In this document: positions 41,185-52,882 of the stretch, one piece after another
Position numbering within the stretch: position 1 is the stretch's first letter
Layout of the letters: the number at the start of each line of letters is the position of its first letter
Origin: Cacajao melanocephalus
Lineage: Eukaryota; Chordata; Mammalia; Primates; Pitheciidae
Reading direction: 5' to 3'
Assembly: GCA_963573385.1 (NCBI GenBank)
Contig: CAUYLG010026770.1
Span: 20,630-84,629, forward strand
DNA: 64,000 nucleotides
The notes under the pieces: generated by a model
What the model was told of the DNA's origin: nothing
Databases searched by the model: none
What the model saw: the letters and a program-made list of their open reading frames with translations, nothing else
Made by a program: the position numbers and the translations under genes

Positions 41185-41490
41185 CAAGTCCACAATCTTT
41201 TATCTAAAAATCTTAGGGGCATTTGAGTTCAGAATTTTTGAGTTTCAGAAAGGAAACACAGAACATATACCAAATATTAACACCCTCAGTGAATCGGAGT
41301 CAGTATCTTTTAATATTTCTGCAAATAGATAAATATTCCCACCAAATAGAATAAACCAAGATTATTTTAAATATTCACAACAATTCAAGTCAGCTTTTGC
41401 TGCCAATTTCATTTTAGAAAAATTTTGTAATAAAAGCCTTTTGGAGTTTAGAACTTCAGATATGGCACTGAGGACCAATACTACAAGTTG
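41185..41490 (+). mobile_element. Possible Tigger/MER-type DNA transposon relic
   Basis: tcttttatctaaaaatctta with gttcagaatttttgagtttc at the left and ccttttggagtttagaactt at the right resemble the inverted ends of a MER46/Tigger-like element. Diverged. Confidence 0.45.
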
Positions 41491-41684
41491 GTGGGTTTTT
41501 GGTTGTTGTTTACCACCCAAAAAGAAGCTCAGCAAAAACTCCAAACTCCCAGAATGAGTGCAAGGATTTTTAGTGCCATGGCGTCTCTACTTCATTTAAC
41601 CAACAGGGAAACTGTAGCACAGAGAATTCAAGTGGTTTGGCCAGACTGAGATCTAGATCAGATATGAGATTTTTATGTCAGACA

Positions 41685-41885
41685 AACCTGGGTTGAATCT
41701 AACTAAATTTGTCATCTTGGCAAATTTATGCCTAACCTTACCTCCCATGTTAGCATTATTCCTTCTGTTTAGAGATGCCCCTCACTCAGAGGGCTGTTAT
41801 GAACATTAAATCAACAAAATTAAGTGCAATGTTTGCATGGTTAGCTGCGTATAATCTATGCTCAATGAAAGGCAAGCATTACTAT
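41685..41885 (+). repeat. MIR fragment
   Basis: gacaaacctgggttgaatct and gggctgttatgaacattaaa match MIR. Confidence 0.7.
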
Positions 41886-42009
41886 CCTTAGGGTGATTTT
41901 TATGATTGTTATTAATCTAATTCAATTGAATTCAGTAATTGTTACTGTATCACTCCACAGATGGTGCTGGACTAGATTACAACGGTAACAAGGCTGAATC
42001 ATCTACCCA

Positions 42010-43020
42010 TTACACTGTAAGCAATTCCAGGGATTCTCTAATATGCATGTCATGACTACTTAGCACAGTCCCTGACACAAGAGACATTCAGCACACTTTG
42101 GCTGAATTGAATTCAACTTAAGGCACCCATAGTCTAACACGGGATATGGTAACAGTTAACAATGAGGAATGTGAGAAATATTCTAAGAGCTTTGCAAAGT
42201 GCCATGAGAATAAAAAAAGAGAGAGAGAGTTTTTTTCTGGCTTAGAATAGAGAAAGACTTTAAAGAAGAGGGCAATTGATCTAGACCTGAACAGAAGGGC
42301 AGGCCTTCAGCAGGTATAGCTGGAGTTCAAGAAAGCCCATTCCAGGCAGAAAAAAAAGCTTCAGAAAATTTCTACAAGGTGGAAAACTGCATGGTATGTT
42401 TAATAAGTAGTGGATTACTTATACTTACAGATAAAAGATTATAGACCTGTACCAATATGTGTTTGGGATATTGTATGATCATATGCATAGGAGAGTTTTA
42501 GCCTGCAAAGTTTGGGAGGTGATTAAGTCTAAGTCAAATAGAGCCTGGAATGATACATGAAGAAGTATGGACTATATATTGAGGCTTTGGATGATTAATT
42601 TTTTTTTTAATCTTGCTTCATTTTTAGCAGGAGATGATCCAAACCAATACAATATGGGTCAAGCTTTAGAAAAATTGCTATGATGGCATCTTATAGAAAG
42701 TAAAGGACAGAGAGAGGGGGAAAACAGATAGATCCATCAAGGATATATCAGAAAGTCCTGTGAGAATGATAAATGCCTAAACTAGGGCAGGAGTGAAAAG
42801 AGCGGTTAGAAGATAAGTTAAAAAGTCATAATTAGAATGGACTATATTCAGTAACGCATTAGAGGAAGGAAGAAAAGACAAGAGAGAATTCAAAGGTTAC
42901 TTTTCGATTTTTAGACTTTCAAGTATGGTGGTGCCAGAAAGAAGGGAACATACAGAAGTTGGATTAGGAAGATTGAAGATTATGAGTTCACTTTTAAACT
43001 AAACAACAAATTACCTCTCA
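42010..43020 (+). repeat. L2-like decayed repeat region
   Basis: Scattered phrases (ttagcacagtccctgacaca, gacctgaacagaagggcagg, tccaggcagaaa) suggest old L2/MIR3 material. Boundaries are uncertain. Confidence 0.4.
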
Positions 43021-43540
43021 TTCAATGTAAAATATAAAACTGATGACAAAGAGTAGATGTTCAATCAGCAGCAACAGGTCACGGGCCAATGTCTTAGAGT
43101 CAGGAAACGGGCCTGATGATCCTGAACTGTCCCTATTTGGGGGAATCTACGCTAAGGCTGATGCTACATGTGAGTTCATGAGTTGCAATTCTATTTCATG
43201 ATGCGAAGATTACCCCACCTTAAATAAATGAGCTTTCAAGTGCACAGGCTCATCTGGGAGTTGTCATCAAGGGTTCTATGTAGAGAATCACATAAGTTAC
43301 TCATGAATGATGCCTTTGTACTAATGAAGGTTCTTGGAGTGGGAAGTATGGCAAGGCAAGCAGTTGCTCTCTTAGGTCATGCAAGCAATGGGCCATCTTG
43401 CATTTAAGAGGCTCTCCTTAAATTGTATGCTGTAGGCACCTCATTGCTTCACCTAGTCCCAGCCCTATGGATGGTGTTAAATCTTTTCCAAGACAAAGTA
43501 GTAATAAAGTATCTTTATTAAGAAGACATATGTTGTAGCA

Positions 43541-43760
43541 CAAGGGTTGGCAAACTTTTCCTGTGAAGGACCAGATACCAAATATTTGAGATTACAGGCC
43601 ATATAGTCTCTGCCCCAACTACCCAATTCTGCCATTATAGTGGGAAAGTAACCTCAGATGATGTGTAATGAACAGGCATGGCTATGTTTCAATTAAACGT
43701 TATTTACAAAAATAGGTGACAGGCCACATTTGGTCTTTGAGTCATAGTTTTCCAACCATG
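43541..43760 (+). mobile_element. hAT-type MITE
   Basis: It starts caagggttggcaaacttttc and ends gttttccaaccatg, imperfect inverted ends, with aaacgttatttacaaaaata near the right. It fits a non-autonomous hAT-Charlie element. Confidence 0.75.
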
Positions 43761-43779
43761 TTTTGTGGAATGAGCTACC

Positions 43780-44220
43780 TAGACGTTAGGTTTAAACTCC
43801 AGCTCTACCATTTGCCAAATATGTGGATTTGGACATACACTTCTGTAAAATATGATCGCTATGCCTTCCTTACTGTTGGTAAGGATTAAAGAAAATGGGT
43901 GTAAAATGCCTCATAAATTACAGGCATTCAATAGAGCATTGAGTGGCCTTTTTATTTACAAGGCATAATAAGACAAAGAGCTGACACTTACTAAATGCTT
44001 ATGAAATGTTAGCTACTGTGTTAAGCACTTTACAAAGATTGTTTCATTTAACCTTCCAGCAACTGTCTGAATTAGTCACTATTACAGCATTCTTTTCTAT
44101 TCATGGGGAAACTGAGGCACTGAGAGATGCCCAAGAGATGTTCATACAGATAGTAAGTGATGTAGCTGGCACTTAAGCCTAAGTAAGCAAACTCCAGGGG
44201 CCTTGATGCTAACCCCTATG
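43780..44220 (+). repeat. Two adjacent MIR relics
   Basis: 43780-43935 holds aaactccagctctaccattt and 43975-44220 holds ttcatggggaaactgaggca. Confidence 0.65.
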
Positions 44221-44629
44221 CTAGTTAATTAGCTCCACTAATTCAGCCCTAATTGAAGTGCTTAGAATCATCTCAAGTTCTTCAGGACTTTTCATAACTC
44301 ATCACAGGTTTACACAACTTAAAATAGTTTAATACAAATTTTTAAACTTTACCTTCAGATTAACACTCATGTTACATAATAAAACACTTATTCTAACCTC
44401 CCTCCCACTCACCACCCCCCATCTCCACCCAGAAAAGATCTCAACAGTCAAAGGAAACCAAAATATTACTGTGAGAATTAATGCAAATCCATTTCAAAAA
44501 ATTTATCCTATAATCACTCTAAAAACTTGCAATTTCAAAGCTACATTGCAGAATAGCATACTGGATTAATTATGCCAGACTGCAGCAATAACCTTGAATT
44601 AAAGCTGCAACCTTCTATTTTTAAGAAAC

Positions 44630-44636
44630 ACTTGCC
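44630..44636 (-). other. GBA3: GC-type 5' splice site of GBA3 intron 2
   Basis: On the minus strand the exon 2 / intron 2 boundary reads AAAG|GCAAGT. The nearest GT, four bases into the intron, would append four bases and create an early stop after joining exon 3. Only the GC donor restores the GH1 frame (Gln-Lys-Gly-Ile-Asp). The remaining bases match the U1-pairing consensus well, as is typical for functional GC-AG introns. Confidence 0.85.
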
Positions 44637-44863
44637 TTTCTGGTTGATGAAACCTGTCGTCCCATCAGGTAACAGACGTGACCAGGAAAGAGAGAAGCGG
44701 TAATGAGTCAATCCAAGCTGTTTGATACATTTCAAATCTTCCTCCCACAGAGTGTAGCTGCCACAAGCTACATCGCCAGTCTGGTTCTTGAAAACTCTCT
44801 CTCCTCCCTGATGAGTAAATGTGTCCCAGACACAAGGGCCTTTTCCATCTGCATCCCAGCCTC
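44636..44863 (-). CDS. GBA3: GBA3 exon 2 (cytosolic beta-glucosidase, residues 20-95)
   Basis: This is an internal coding exon of the family 1 glycoside hydrolase GBA3, a cytosolic enzyme that hydrolyses beta-glucosides and beta-galactosides, including dietary xenobiotic glycosides. On the minus strand the exon is 228 nt: two bases finishing a Gly codon, 75 open codons, then one base. It starts after a polypyrimidine tract ending in CAG at 44864-44865. The peptide begins [15 protein letters not shown] and ends [15 protein letters not shown], including the GH1 N-terminal block [17 protein letters not shown]. It joins exon 3 in phase, with G plus GA giving Gly96. The donor that follows is GC, not GT. 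The exon should be preceded by a short exon of about 19 codons, which I could not find up to the right edge. Identity rests on my memory of the human protein and the exact fit of residue numbering. Confidence 0.95.
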
Positions 44864-46126
44864 CTGAGAAAAAGAAGAAAATGAAACAGTTACACTCTTG
44901 ACATCAAGAGGCATATGTGGAATGTAAATATTTGTCACCAAAAGAACATACCTCATTAACTCAATGTACCATATTTATAACTTTAAAATATGCCTTTAAA
45001 ATAACATGCATGAGCGGGTTATGTGTTTAGCTGTCCTTGATCCCTGAAGCTGACTGGTGGCAAATGAAAAATTATTGCACAGCGCTGCATAGCAGGCTTT
45101 CATGGTTCATTATCTGAAGATCTCCCAGCTGGTAAACAGAGGCAGGCCCCTGCTTATGAAGATCTGAGTTGAAAACATCTCCTCCTTGCAGATGTTCACC
45201 CTGGCCATGACTGACACACTTTGTCCTTATGCATGACGGAATCTTGGTACTTTCTGCGTCGCCCTCGACATTTAAACCCTATTCTCCTGTTCTCTGACAC
45301 TGGAGGCTGTGATAGTCCAGTCCATCTCTGGAGTGGAGGGAGCCCTAGTTTCCACCATTGTTGATATGATATTGCTCTCTGAAACTCATTCATTCATATT
45401 GCCCTTGATTCAATAAATGTTATGTGTCAGGCCTGATACCAAGTCAGGGGACACCAGAGTGAACTATGCCGTGTCTCATGTTCTTAGGGAACTTACATAA
45501 CAGCCAATGTAAAGGCCCTTTCTTTTTCAGAAACCAGGGAAAGGCATTTATCCAAGCATGAACTGGAGTGGGAAGAGGTCTCTTTCTGCTCAATTTTTCT
45601 GTAAGCCTAAAACTGATCTAAAATATAAAGTCCATTAATTTAATAAAAGAACATATCCAGTATGTTTATGATGTTTTATGTATTTAAAAATATGTAAAAA
45701 AATCCATGTATGTTCTGAGCATATACATGTGAGGTAGAAGTATCACATGCCTGGGAATGGTCAATTCAGGTGAGTGGTTACCATTGAGGAGAAAGAAGAG
45801 GAAATGGAACCAGAGAGGAGTCTACGGGGCCTTCAAATGCATCTTTTATGTTTCATTCATTAAACAATGTAGAAGGTATATGAGGGGCTGTTTACTACAT
45901 TATTCACAATCCCTTTTTATAAGCCTAATGTATAATATTTTATCATAATTATTGCGTAAGAAAAGAGGTCACAGCTAGAGTAAAGTAGATGAAAACAATT
46001 ACAGGAAAGGACTTTTCCTCCAGATCCTTGTCGAGCATCTGTGTACTTATATTTTGTGCACAGATCTAAAAGGATTAGGCATAGTCTCCAGTTCCAACCT
46101 CAGGACAGCAGGAATGACAAGAAGTC
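44864..46126. other. GBA3: GBA3 intron 1, exon-proximal part
   Basis: Apart from L2-like sequence at about 45400-45500 (ttcaataaatgttatgtgtc) and a possible old L1 3' scrap at 45750-45960, nothing is recognised. The candidate plus-strand exon at 46127 follows. Confidence 0.5.
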
Positions 46127-46207
46127 ATGGACAGCGCCATGAGGAGAGAGAAGAGGCTGCTAAAAGAAGGAGCTTTGGCAAAAGCAAAAGTGGCCGTTGA
46201 TATCAAG
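46127..46207 (+). CDS. Candidate first coding exon of an unrecognised small antisense gene
   Basis: Speculative. An ATG in good context (G at -3 and G at +4) opens 27 codons starting MDSAMRREKRLLKEGALAKA and ending VAVDIK, then a possible donor AAG|GTAGAA. The short stretch is richer in G+C, with two CpGs, than its AT-rich surroundings, and is basic (8 Lys/Arg of 27). Without splicing the frame stops three codons later. An in-frame TGA lies four codons upstream of the ATG. It joins in phase 0 to the candidate exon at 47118. It lies on the opposite strand to GBA3, about 1.3 kb outside exon 2. I do not recognise the peptide and see no domain. It may equally be a non-coding exon or chance. Confidence 0.3.
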
Positions 46208-46648
46208 GTAGAATACTAAATATCTATACAAAAAGCTATGAATATTAAAAAGTATTTTACTTTGGAACCATGTAATTATAGAAGCAAATAGTTTTACACA
46301 TTTCAATGACTCTCAAGTTATGTCTACATATGGGGTTTAGACGAATGGAGGAAAAAGAATAGTGGTATTCAAAGAATGAAATAGGAACAATCACAAAACT
46401 AACATTTTTTAAAGTATGGTGCTCATAGTTTTGAATGATTGATTTAATAAATGAAAAAGCTTAATCTCAGAGAGCTTAAGTAGTGGTGTACTGGTGTATA
46501 TTTAACTGGCTATATGTTTAAAAATAAGTATAGATCCATATGTATATATGTTTATCCTCAATTTTGCTGATATAAAGTATGCATAATACACAATTTACAA
46601 ATAATATAGAAAGTTCTTTTAGATTTTTGGCAATGTCATATTAGTAGT

Positions 46649-47035
46649 TGTATTAGTCCATTGTTACACTGCTATAAAGATACTACTAGAGACTGGGTAA
46701 TTTATAAACAAAGGAGGTTTAATTGACTCACAGTTCTGCATGGCTGGAGAGGCCTCAGGAAATTTACAATCATGGCGGAAGAGGAAGCAGGCAACTTCTT
46801 CACAAGGTGGCAAAAAAGAAAGAAGTGGTGACGAGGAACACTTCCTTTCAAAAACTTATAAAACCATCAGATTTTGTGAGATCTCATTTACTACCACGAG
46901 AACAACAGGGGAAACTGCCCCAGGATCCAATCACCTCTCTCCCTTGATGTGTGGGGATTACAGGTCCCTCCCTCAACACATGGGCATTACAATTCAAGAT
47001 GAGATTTGGGGGGCACACAGAGCCACACCATATCA
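46649..47035 (-). mobile_element. MST/THE1-type solo LTR
   Basis: TGTATTAGTCCATTGTTACA to CACACCATATCA. Flanks GTAGT and GCTGT agree at three of five bases. It sits inside the supposed intron of the antisense candidate gene. Confidence 0.9.
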
Positions 47036-47117
47036 GCTGTCAACCTACAGTTGTAATTTGACAAATGTGTGTAGTTATTATATGACTTGTGGTTAATATT
47101 TTTGCTTCTATTCACAG

Positions 47118-47282
47118 GCAGAAGGAAAAGCAAACAAAAGATGTGCCAGAACTTCACTTTTTACCGGTGACATGAGGGACTTTTTTGCTGAATCAGGTAA
47201 CAATTTTCAAACACTGGAAACCATCTCCTCAATTTTTGGTGCTACTCACAGTGTCACAGCCACAGACTTGACACACTTTTAA
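47118..47282 (+). CDS. Candidate second exon of the unrecognised antisense gene
   Basis: Speculative. A strong pyrimidine tract (tgcttctattcacag) precedes an open frame starting AEGKANKRCARTSLFTGDMR, then DFFAES. The frame continues to a TAA at 47280-47282, giving 54 codons and an 81-residue product when joined to 46127-46207. Alternatively the exon ends at a possible donor TCAG|GTAACA after 47196, with more exons downstream. The supposed intron (46208-47117) contains an MST/THE1-type LTR insertion. No signal peptide, membrane segment or known motif is visible. I see no poly(A) signal that settles the end. Confidence 0.28.
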   Translation, partial: AEGKANKRCARTSLFTGDMRDFFAESGNNFQTLETISSIFGATHSVTATDLTHF

Positions 47283-48070
47283 GTTTAATCTGTATTATTA
47301 ACTTGTTCCCTATCACTTTCTAAGGTCTAGACAACTAACAAAACAATAAATCAAGTACTGACTTCTAGCACCAGCCAATTTCTGCAACTGTGATATCACT
47401 GAAGGCAGAGCTGGGAAAAGATGAGCATTAGCAGCACACCATATTATAGTGTTTCCCTTATTCAGATACCAGAGATCTAAATTACCTCAAAGGCATAGAA
47501 AACAGTGAAATTTAGTAATTAGTTAAGTAATGATAATGATTTGGAGTATTTACTACCTTTGGTTTTGGTATACATTATTTACCTATAAGCTTTAATAAAG
47601 CCTGTGTTAAAGAATCAGCTCATACAAACTCAATAGGCTCTTGAAAGCCAGCACAAGCTAGCTTCACCCCATCACTTACAAGCAACTTGACTAAGATCAC
47701 ACCTTTAGTAAGAAACAGTGCCAAGATTTGTATTCAGATCTTAGAAGTCTAAGATTCTGCCACTGGACCATGCTGCTCTTAGTAATAATTACTCAGAGTG
47801 ATGAAGAAAAAGTCAACTGATGACCAAACTACTTCATTTATCAAGGCTAAGAAGTGCAAAGCATAATTTATACATTTTGGAAAGGAGTCCAAAATAAGGT
47901 AACTAAAACAAGTTTTGACAATTTTAAGAGGTTAATGTCACTTAGCAAAATGTCACTTAGAAAATTTACTGATGTGAATTTGCTCATTCTCCACATGTAA
48001 TAACTAGACAAAGCATAACTAAACAACGTTGTTCCTACAAAAAACTAAGCTTCCAATTGAAAATTAACAA
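47283..48070. other. Non-coding with an MIR relic
   Basis: MIR-like sequence at about 47680-47780 (tgactaagatcacaccttta). Otherwise unrecognised. Confidence 0.4.
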
Positions 48071-48205
48071 TTATAGGCTGGCATTGATGGCTCACACCTG
48101 TAATCCCAGCACTTTGGGAGGCTGAGGAGGGCGGATCACCTGAGATCGGGAGTCCCCGACTAGCCTGACCAACACAGAGGAACCCTGTCTCTGCTAAAAA
48201 TACAA

Positions 48206-48348
48206 AAAAAAAGAAAGAAAGGAGAGAAAGAAAGAAAGAAAGAAAGAGAAAGAGAGAAAGAAAGAAAGAGAAAGAGAAAGAAAGAAAGAAAGAAAGAGAA
48301 AGAAAGAAAGAAAGAAAGAAAGGAAAAAAGAAAGAAAGAGAAAAAAAA
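48206..48348 (+). repeat. GAAA microsatellite in the Alu middle A-rich linker
   Basis: Impure (GAAA)n with GA interruptions, sitting where the Alu inter-arm A-rich linker belongs. Confidence 0.9.
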
Positions 48349-48353
48349 CATTA

Positions 48354-48773
<420 letters not shown>

Positions 48774-48780
48774 TTAACAA

Positions 48781-49596
48781 CTAGAATTGAAAGTGGATAA
48801 AAATCATATAAAGGCCAATATTTGTTAGTACTTTTAACATAAATCTTACTGTATGAATAGTATTGATAACTCATTTGTCCATTAGAAATTTTCCCCTGAT
48901 GCAATTATGCCCACATTCTAAAAGTATGATGTCCCTTATGATGAATAAGATTACTGTTTCCAGGTGGACTGCATACTCACAGCCATTCTCCATACAATTG
49001 TTATACTTGTATTACATGTAGGAAATACACTTTTTAATGCTTTGTTAATTTAGCAGGAGGTTAGGTGACCCAAAAATAAAGTGAGGGGTTAATTCAGAGG
49101 AAGAAGTGAGTAGTGATGCAGGCTTTCGTACTGGGAGTGTTTGCCAAGTTCAAACCATCTGAGCTTTTATTTTAATGGCTTGTGGAACAAGGGAAAAACA
49201 AGACAAAGTCTAAGATACACCAAAGATGAAAAGTATAAATAGAGATGGTCACAAAAAGCTGGTATGCAAGGACTTTATACCCTGTGCAAGAAAAAATGAC
49301 AGACAAACCCAACCTGCAGAAAGAGAGAACAAAAACCTTAGCTTGATTCAAACTTGGGTGGAGAGGAGAAATTATTCCTCAATATTTGTAACCACAGTTC
49401 AGCTATCAAACCATTAAGTGTGAGAATGGGAAAAATATATTTTCAGATATATGAGCTCTCAAAAATTTTTCTTCCTTTGGATATTACTGGAGGATAAATT
49501 TTACTACAACAATGATGTAAATCAAGAAAGATAAAGATCTAGGGTGCAGGAAATAAGAAATTCAAGAGAGGAAATTGACAAAGAAAATTACTGAGT
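48781..49596. other. Non-coding, nothing recognised
   Basis: AT-rich. No repeat or exon identified. Confidence 0.4.
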
Positions 49597-49601
49597 GATA
49601 T

Positions 49602-49945
49602 TGTATTATTTCATTCTCACAATGTTAATAAAGACATACCTGAGACTGGGTGATTTATAGAGGAAAGAGGTTTAATTGACTCAGAATTCTTCAGGACTGG
49701 AGAGGCTTCAGTAAATTAGCAATCATGGTGGAAGGGGAAGCAAACATGCCTTTCCTCACATGACAGCATCAAGGAGAAGTGCAGAGTGAAGACAGGTGAA
49801 CTCACTCACTATCATGAAAACAGCATGGAGATAACTCCCCCCATGTTTCGATTACCACCCACTGGGTCCCTCTCATGACACGTGGGGATTACAGAAACTA
49901 GAGTTCAAGGTGAAATTTGGGTGGGGATGCAGACAAGCCATATCA
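49602..49945 (-). mobile_element. MST/THE1-type solo LTR with perfect target duplication
   Basis: TGTATTATTTCATTCTCACA to CAAGCCATATCA. The 5-mer GATAT flanks it at 49597-49601 and 49946-49950. It lies at the left end of the older MLT1-type LTR that follows. Confidence 0.92.
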
Positions 49946-50192
49946 GATATGGACTAAATTGTGGCCCCTCAAAATTTATGTATTGAAGCTCTAACCCCCA
50001 ATGTGATTAGATTTGGAGATAGGGTCTTTAAGGAGGTAATGATGGTTAAATGAGGTTATAAGAGTAAGGGTCTAATCCAATAAGACTAGTGTCCTTATAA
50101 AGAGAGAGAGAGAGAGAGACAAGACATCAGGGATGTATGAACACAGACAAAAGGTATTTTGTTTTGGCAGTCCTAGCAAATTCATACAGGAG
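49946..50192 (+). mobile_element. MLT1-type LTR with internal deletion
   Basis: atggactaaattgtggcccc ... agtgtccttataaagag ... ttggcagtcctagcaaattc. The middle is lost or replaced by a (GA)n run at 50101-50120. Confidence 0.75.
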
Positions 50193-50325
50193 TATAAAGC
50201 CAAAGGGAAACTTCCAAGATGATAGCTATACAGCAGACACAGGGAGTAAACAGTCTGTTTGAGCAGGTAACTGGCTGTGAGAGCTATTTCCTTGAGATGA
50301 TACAAATAGAGTATCTAGTATATTG

Positions 50326-50763
50326 TATTAGTCTGGATTCTCCAGAGAAACAATACCAATAAGGTATAGATATATTTTTCTATTATAGTAATTGTCTCAC
50401 TCAATTTTGGAAACCAAGAAGTCCCACAGTCTTCTATCTGCAATCTGGAGAACGAGGAAAGCTGTTAAGCTGGCGGTATAACTGAATCTGAAAGTCCGAG
50501 AATCCAGAGTGCCAATGAATGAGAGCGAGACATAAGTGCCCAGCTCAGAGCAAATTTTCCCTTCCTTGCCTTTCGTTCTATTCAAACGAACTGATTAGAT
50601 GGTGCCCACCCACATTGATGAGAGTAATCTTCTCTACTCGGTCTACAAATTCCAATGCTAATCTATTTCAGAAACGCCCTCACGGACACACTTAGAAATA
50701 ATATTTCACCACCATGTAGGCATCTCATAGCTCAGTAAAGTTGACACATAAAATTAACCATTA
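50326..50763 (-). mobile_element. LTR-like element
   Basis: From tgtattagtctggattctcc to gttgacacataaaattaacc. It is similar in plan to the elements at 1917 and 5821 (gattagatggtgcccaccca, cgccctcacggacacac) but belongs to a different subfamily. Confidence 0.65.
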
Positions 50764-50929
50764 CATAAGTTTTATTTAAAAAATAAATTATCATGGGACT
50801 TTCAACAGTCACAAAAGTAAAATAGGATGAAACCCACGTACTTATCACTCATCTGCAGCAGTTTTCAACATTTTGCCAATCTTTTTTGTCTGAATCCACC
50901 CAAGCTTCCTCATTCAATCTGTAAACAGT

Positions 50930-51765
50930 TTAATGTGCATCTCGAACCAATAAAAATATTTTTCTAATCATGGTAAATACACAACATAAAATTTATCATC
51001 TTAACCGCTTTTAGGTGTATAGTTTTGTGACATGAAATATATTCATATTGTTTGGCAACCATCAACACTATCCTTTCTCTAGAGTTTTTTTTTAATATTT
51101 AAAACTATAACATTGCAAAAATTAAACAATTGCTCAACATTCCTTCCTCCTCCCAACTCCTAGTAACCACCATTCTATTTTCTGTTTTCGACTACTCTAG
51201 ATACTCAAATAAGTGATATTATGCAGTATTGGTCTTGTTGCAACTGATTTATTTCATACAGCATAACGTCCTCAAGTTTCACTCATGCTGTAGCATGTGT
51301 CAGAATTTTCTTCCTTTTTAAGGCTTGGTGAAACATCATCATACGTATGTACTACATTTTGCTGATCCACCATTTGTCAATAGACACTGGGTTATTTCCA
51401 GTTTATTCTGAATAATGCTGCTATGTACATACTATGCAAATATCTCTTCAAGACTCTGCTTGCAGACCTTTTGGGTGTATACCCAGAAGTGGAATGGCTA
51501 AATCATGTGGTAATTCTCTTTTTAATTTTTTGGAGACCCACCATAGTGCCTACACCATTTTACATTCCCACCAACAGGGCACAAGATTTCTCATTTTTCC
51601 ATATTCTAGCTGACACTTGAAATTTTGTTTTGTTTTGTTTTGCTTTGTTAATAGTAGTCATCATATTAGGTATGAAGCAATGTCTTATTGTGGTTTTGAT
51701 TTGCATTTCTCTAATGATTAGTATTGATTAGTACATGAAAGAGTTTACATTACTAATCACTATGG
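50930..51765 (-). mobile_element. Old L1 ORF2/3' fragment
   Basis: Antisense L1 phrases: ccaccatttgtcaatagaca, tgggtgtatacccagaagtg, ttacattcccaccaacag, gattgcatttctctaatga-like text. Confidence 0.85.
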
Positions 51766-52640
51766 CTATCTAGTACGTTAGAATGAGAGAAAATGTATAG
51801 AAATACAAAAATATTAGATTTCAATAGCAATAAATGCACAGAAAACAAAATGAACAAATAAAAGACAAATATTAACTTTGTGTGAAAATATTGTTCTGGA
51901 AAATAAAAATAATGATAGTAAATAAGTTTCATTGGTTACAATAAGGTAAAACCTGACTACTGATCTAAATACAATTAAAATATAATTATTTGCGAGAATT
52001 ATGGTGTTGGAATCTTGCACAGAGTAGTGAAAGTAGGAAGGTAGAAGGAAATAAAACTAACAAAGAGATAAATCCTCATCTTTCACAATGAGAAGTTAAC
52101 AGATTACGCCTACCGTAGAAAACATCAAGAACTAGTAATATTAGCATGTTAACTTAAAATACAGAAGTCAGTGTCAAAAAGATGAAAAAGTCAAAAGAGT
52201 TTTCCTATAGAGAAGGGGACAAGATATTGATGGTTTCAGAAACAATCTTGTTTTGATTATTTAAGTCATTTTATTATATAAAATTTAGCATGAAAATAAA
52301 TTAAGAAAGAATATTAAATTAAACCTTGGAAAAGACAGAATAGTAAAAAGAAAAAGTAAATTTGTAAATAAACAAACTGTTAACGTATAAAGCAATAATA
52401 AAATTTCTATTTTGTGAGAATTAAAAAGAATAACAAGTAGCTACAACTAAAATGCTATAGCAAAAAAGAAATCCCTAAAAATCAAACGGTAAAAAATCAG
52501 AATTAAACTGTTCTCAAGCATTTATAAAGAAGAGGAAAAAAGACATTGATTAACATTTCACTTCGTTACATTTCGTATTTAGGTCAAAATTTATAGTAAA
52601 GCACTCATAGAAATGAAATTTGTAGTTTTTAAAGAAGAAC
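51766..52640. other. AT-rich, nothing recognised
   Basis: Very AT-rich. No repeat or exon identified. Confidence 0.4.
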
Positions 52641-52649
52641 CAAACACAT

Positions 52650-52810
52650 CTATAGCAATTTCTGTGCCAGGCTCCATTCTAGCATTTTATATATATTAAC
52701 TCCTCACAACAACATTAAAAAGTAACCGTCATCCTTATCCCCATTTTTAGAAAAAGAAACAAATAGAGAAGTTAAGTAACTTGCCCAGATTAGTAAATGC
52801 TAAAGCTGAG
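52650..52810 (-). repeat. MIR fragment
   Basis: gtgccaggctccattctagc, taactcctcacaacaacatt, gttaagtaacttgcccagat. Confidence 0.75.
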
Positions 52811-52813
52811 ATT

Positions 52814-52882
52814 CTTTTTTTTTTTTTTTTTTTTTTTTGAGACAGAGTCTCGCTCTGTTGTCCAGGCTGGAGTGCAGTGGCA
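52814..52882 (-). mobile_element. Very short 5'-truncated Alu
   Basis: A T-run of about 25, then only about 44 bases of the Alu right-arm end (gagacagagtctcgctctgt ... gagtgcagtggca), stopping abruptly. Confidence 0.85.

Larger units (their letters stand above)
34783..44635 (-). other. GBA3: GBA3 intron 2
   Basis: A GC-AG intron of about 9.85 kb. It holds mainly old repeats (MIR, L2, MLT1-type LTRs, a hAT-like MITE, a Tigger-like fragment), listed separately. I see no young Alu or L1 in it. Stretches between the listed repeats, such as 35250-36120, 36400-37200 and 40320-41180, show no recognisable gene. Confidence 0.85.
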
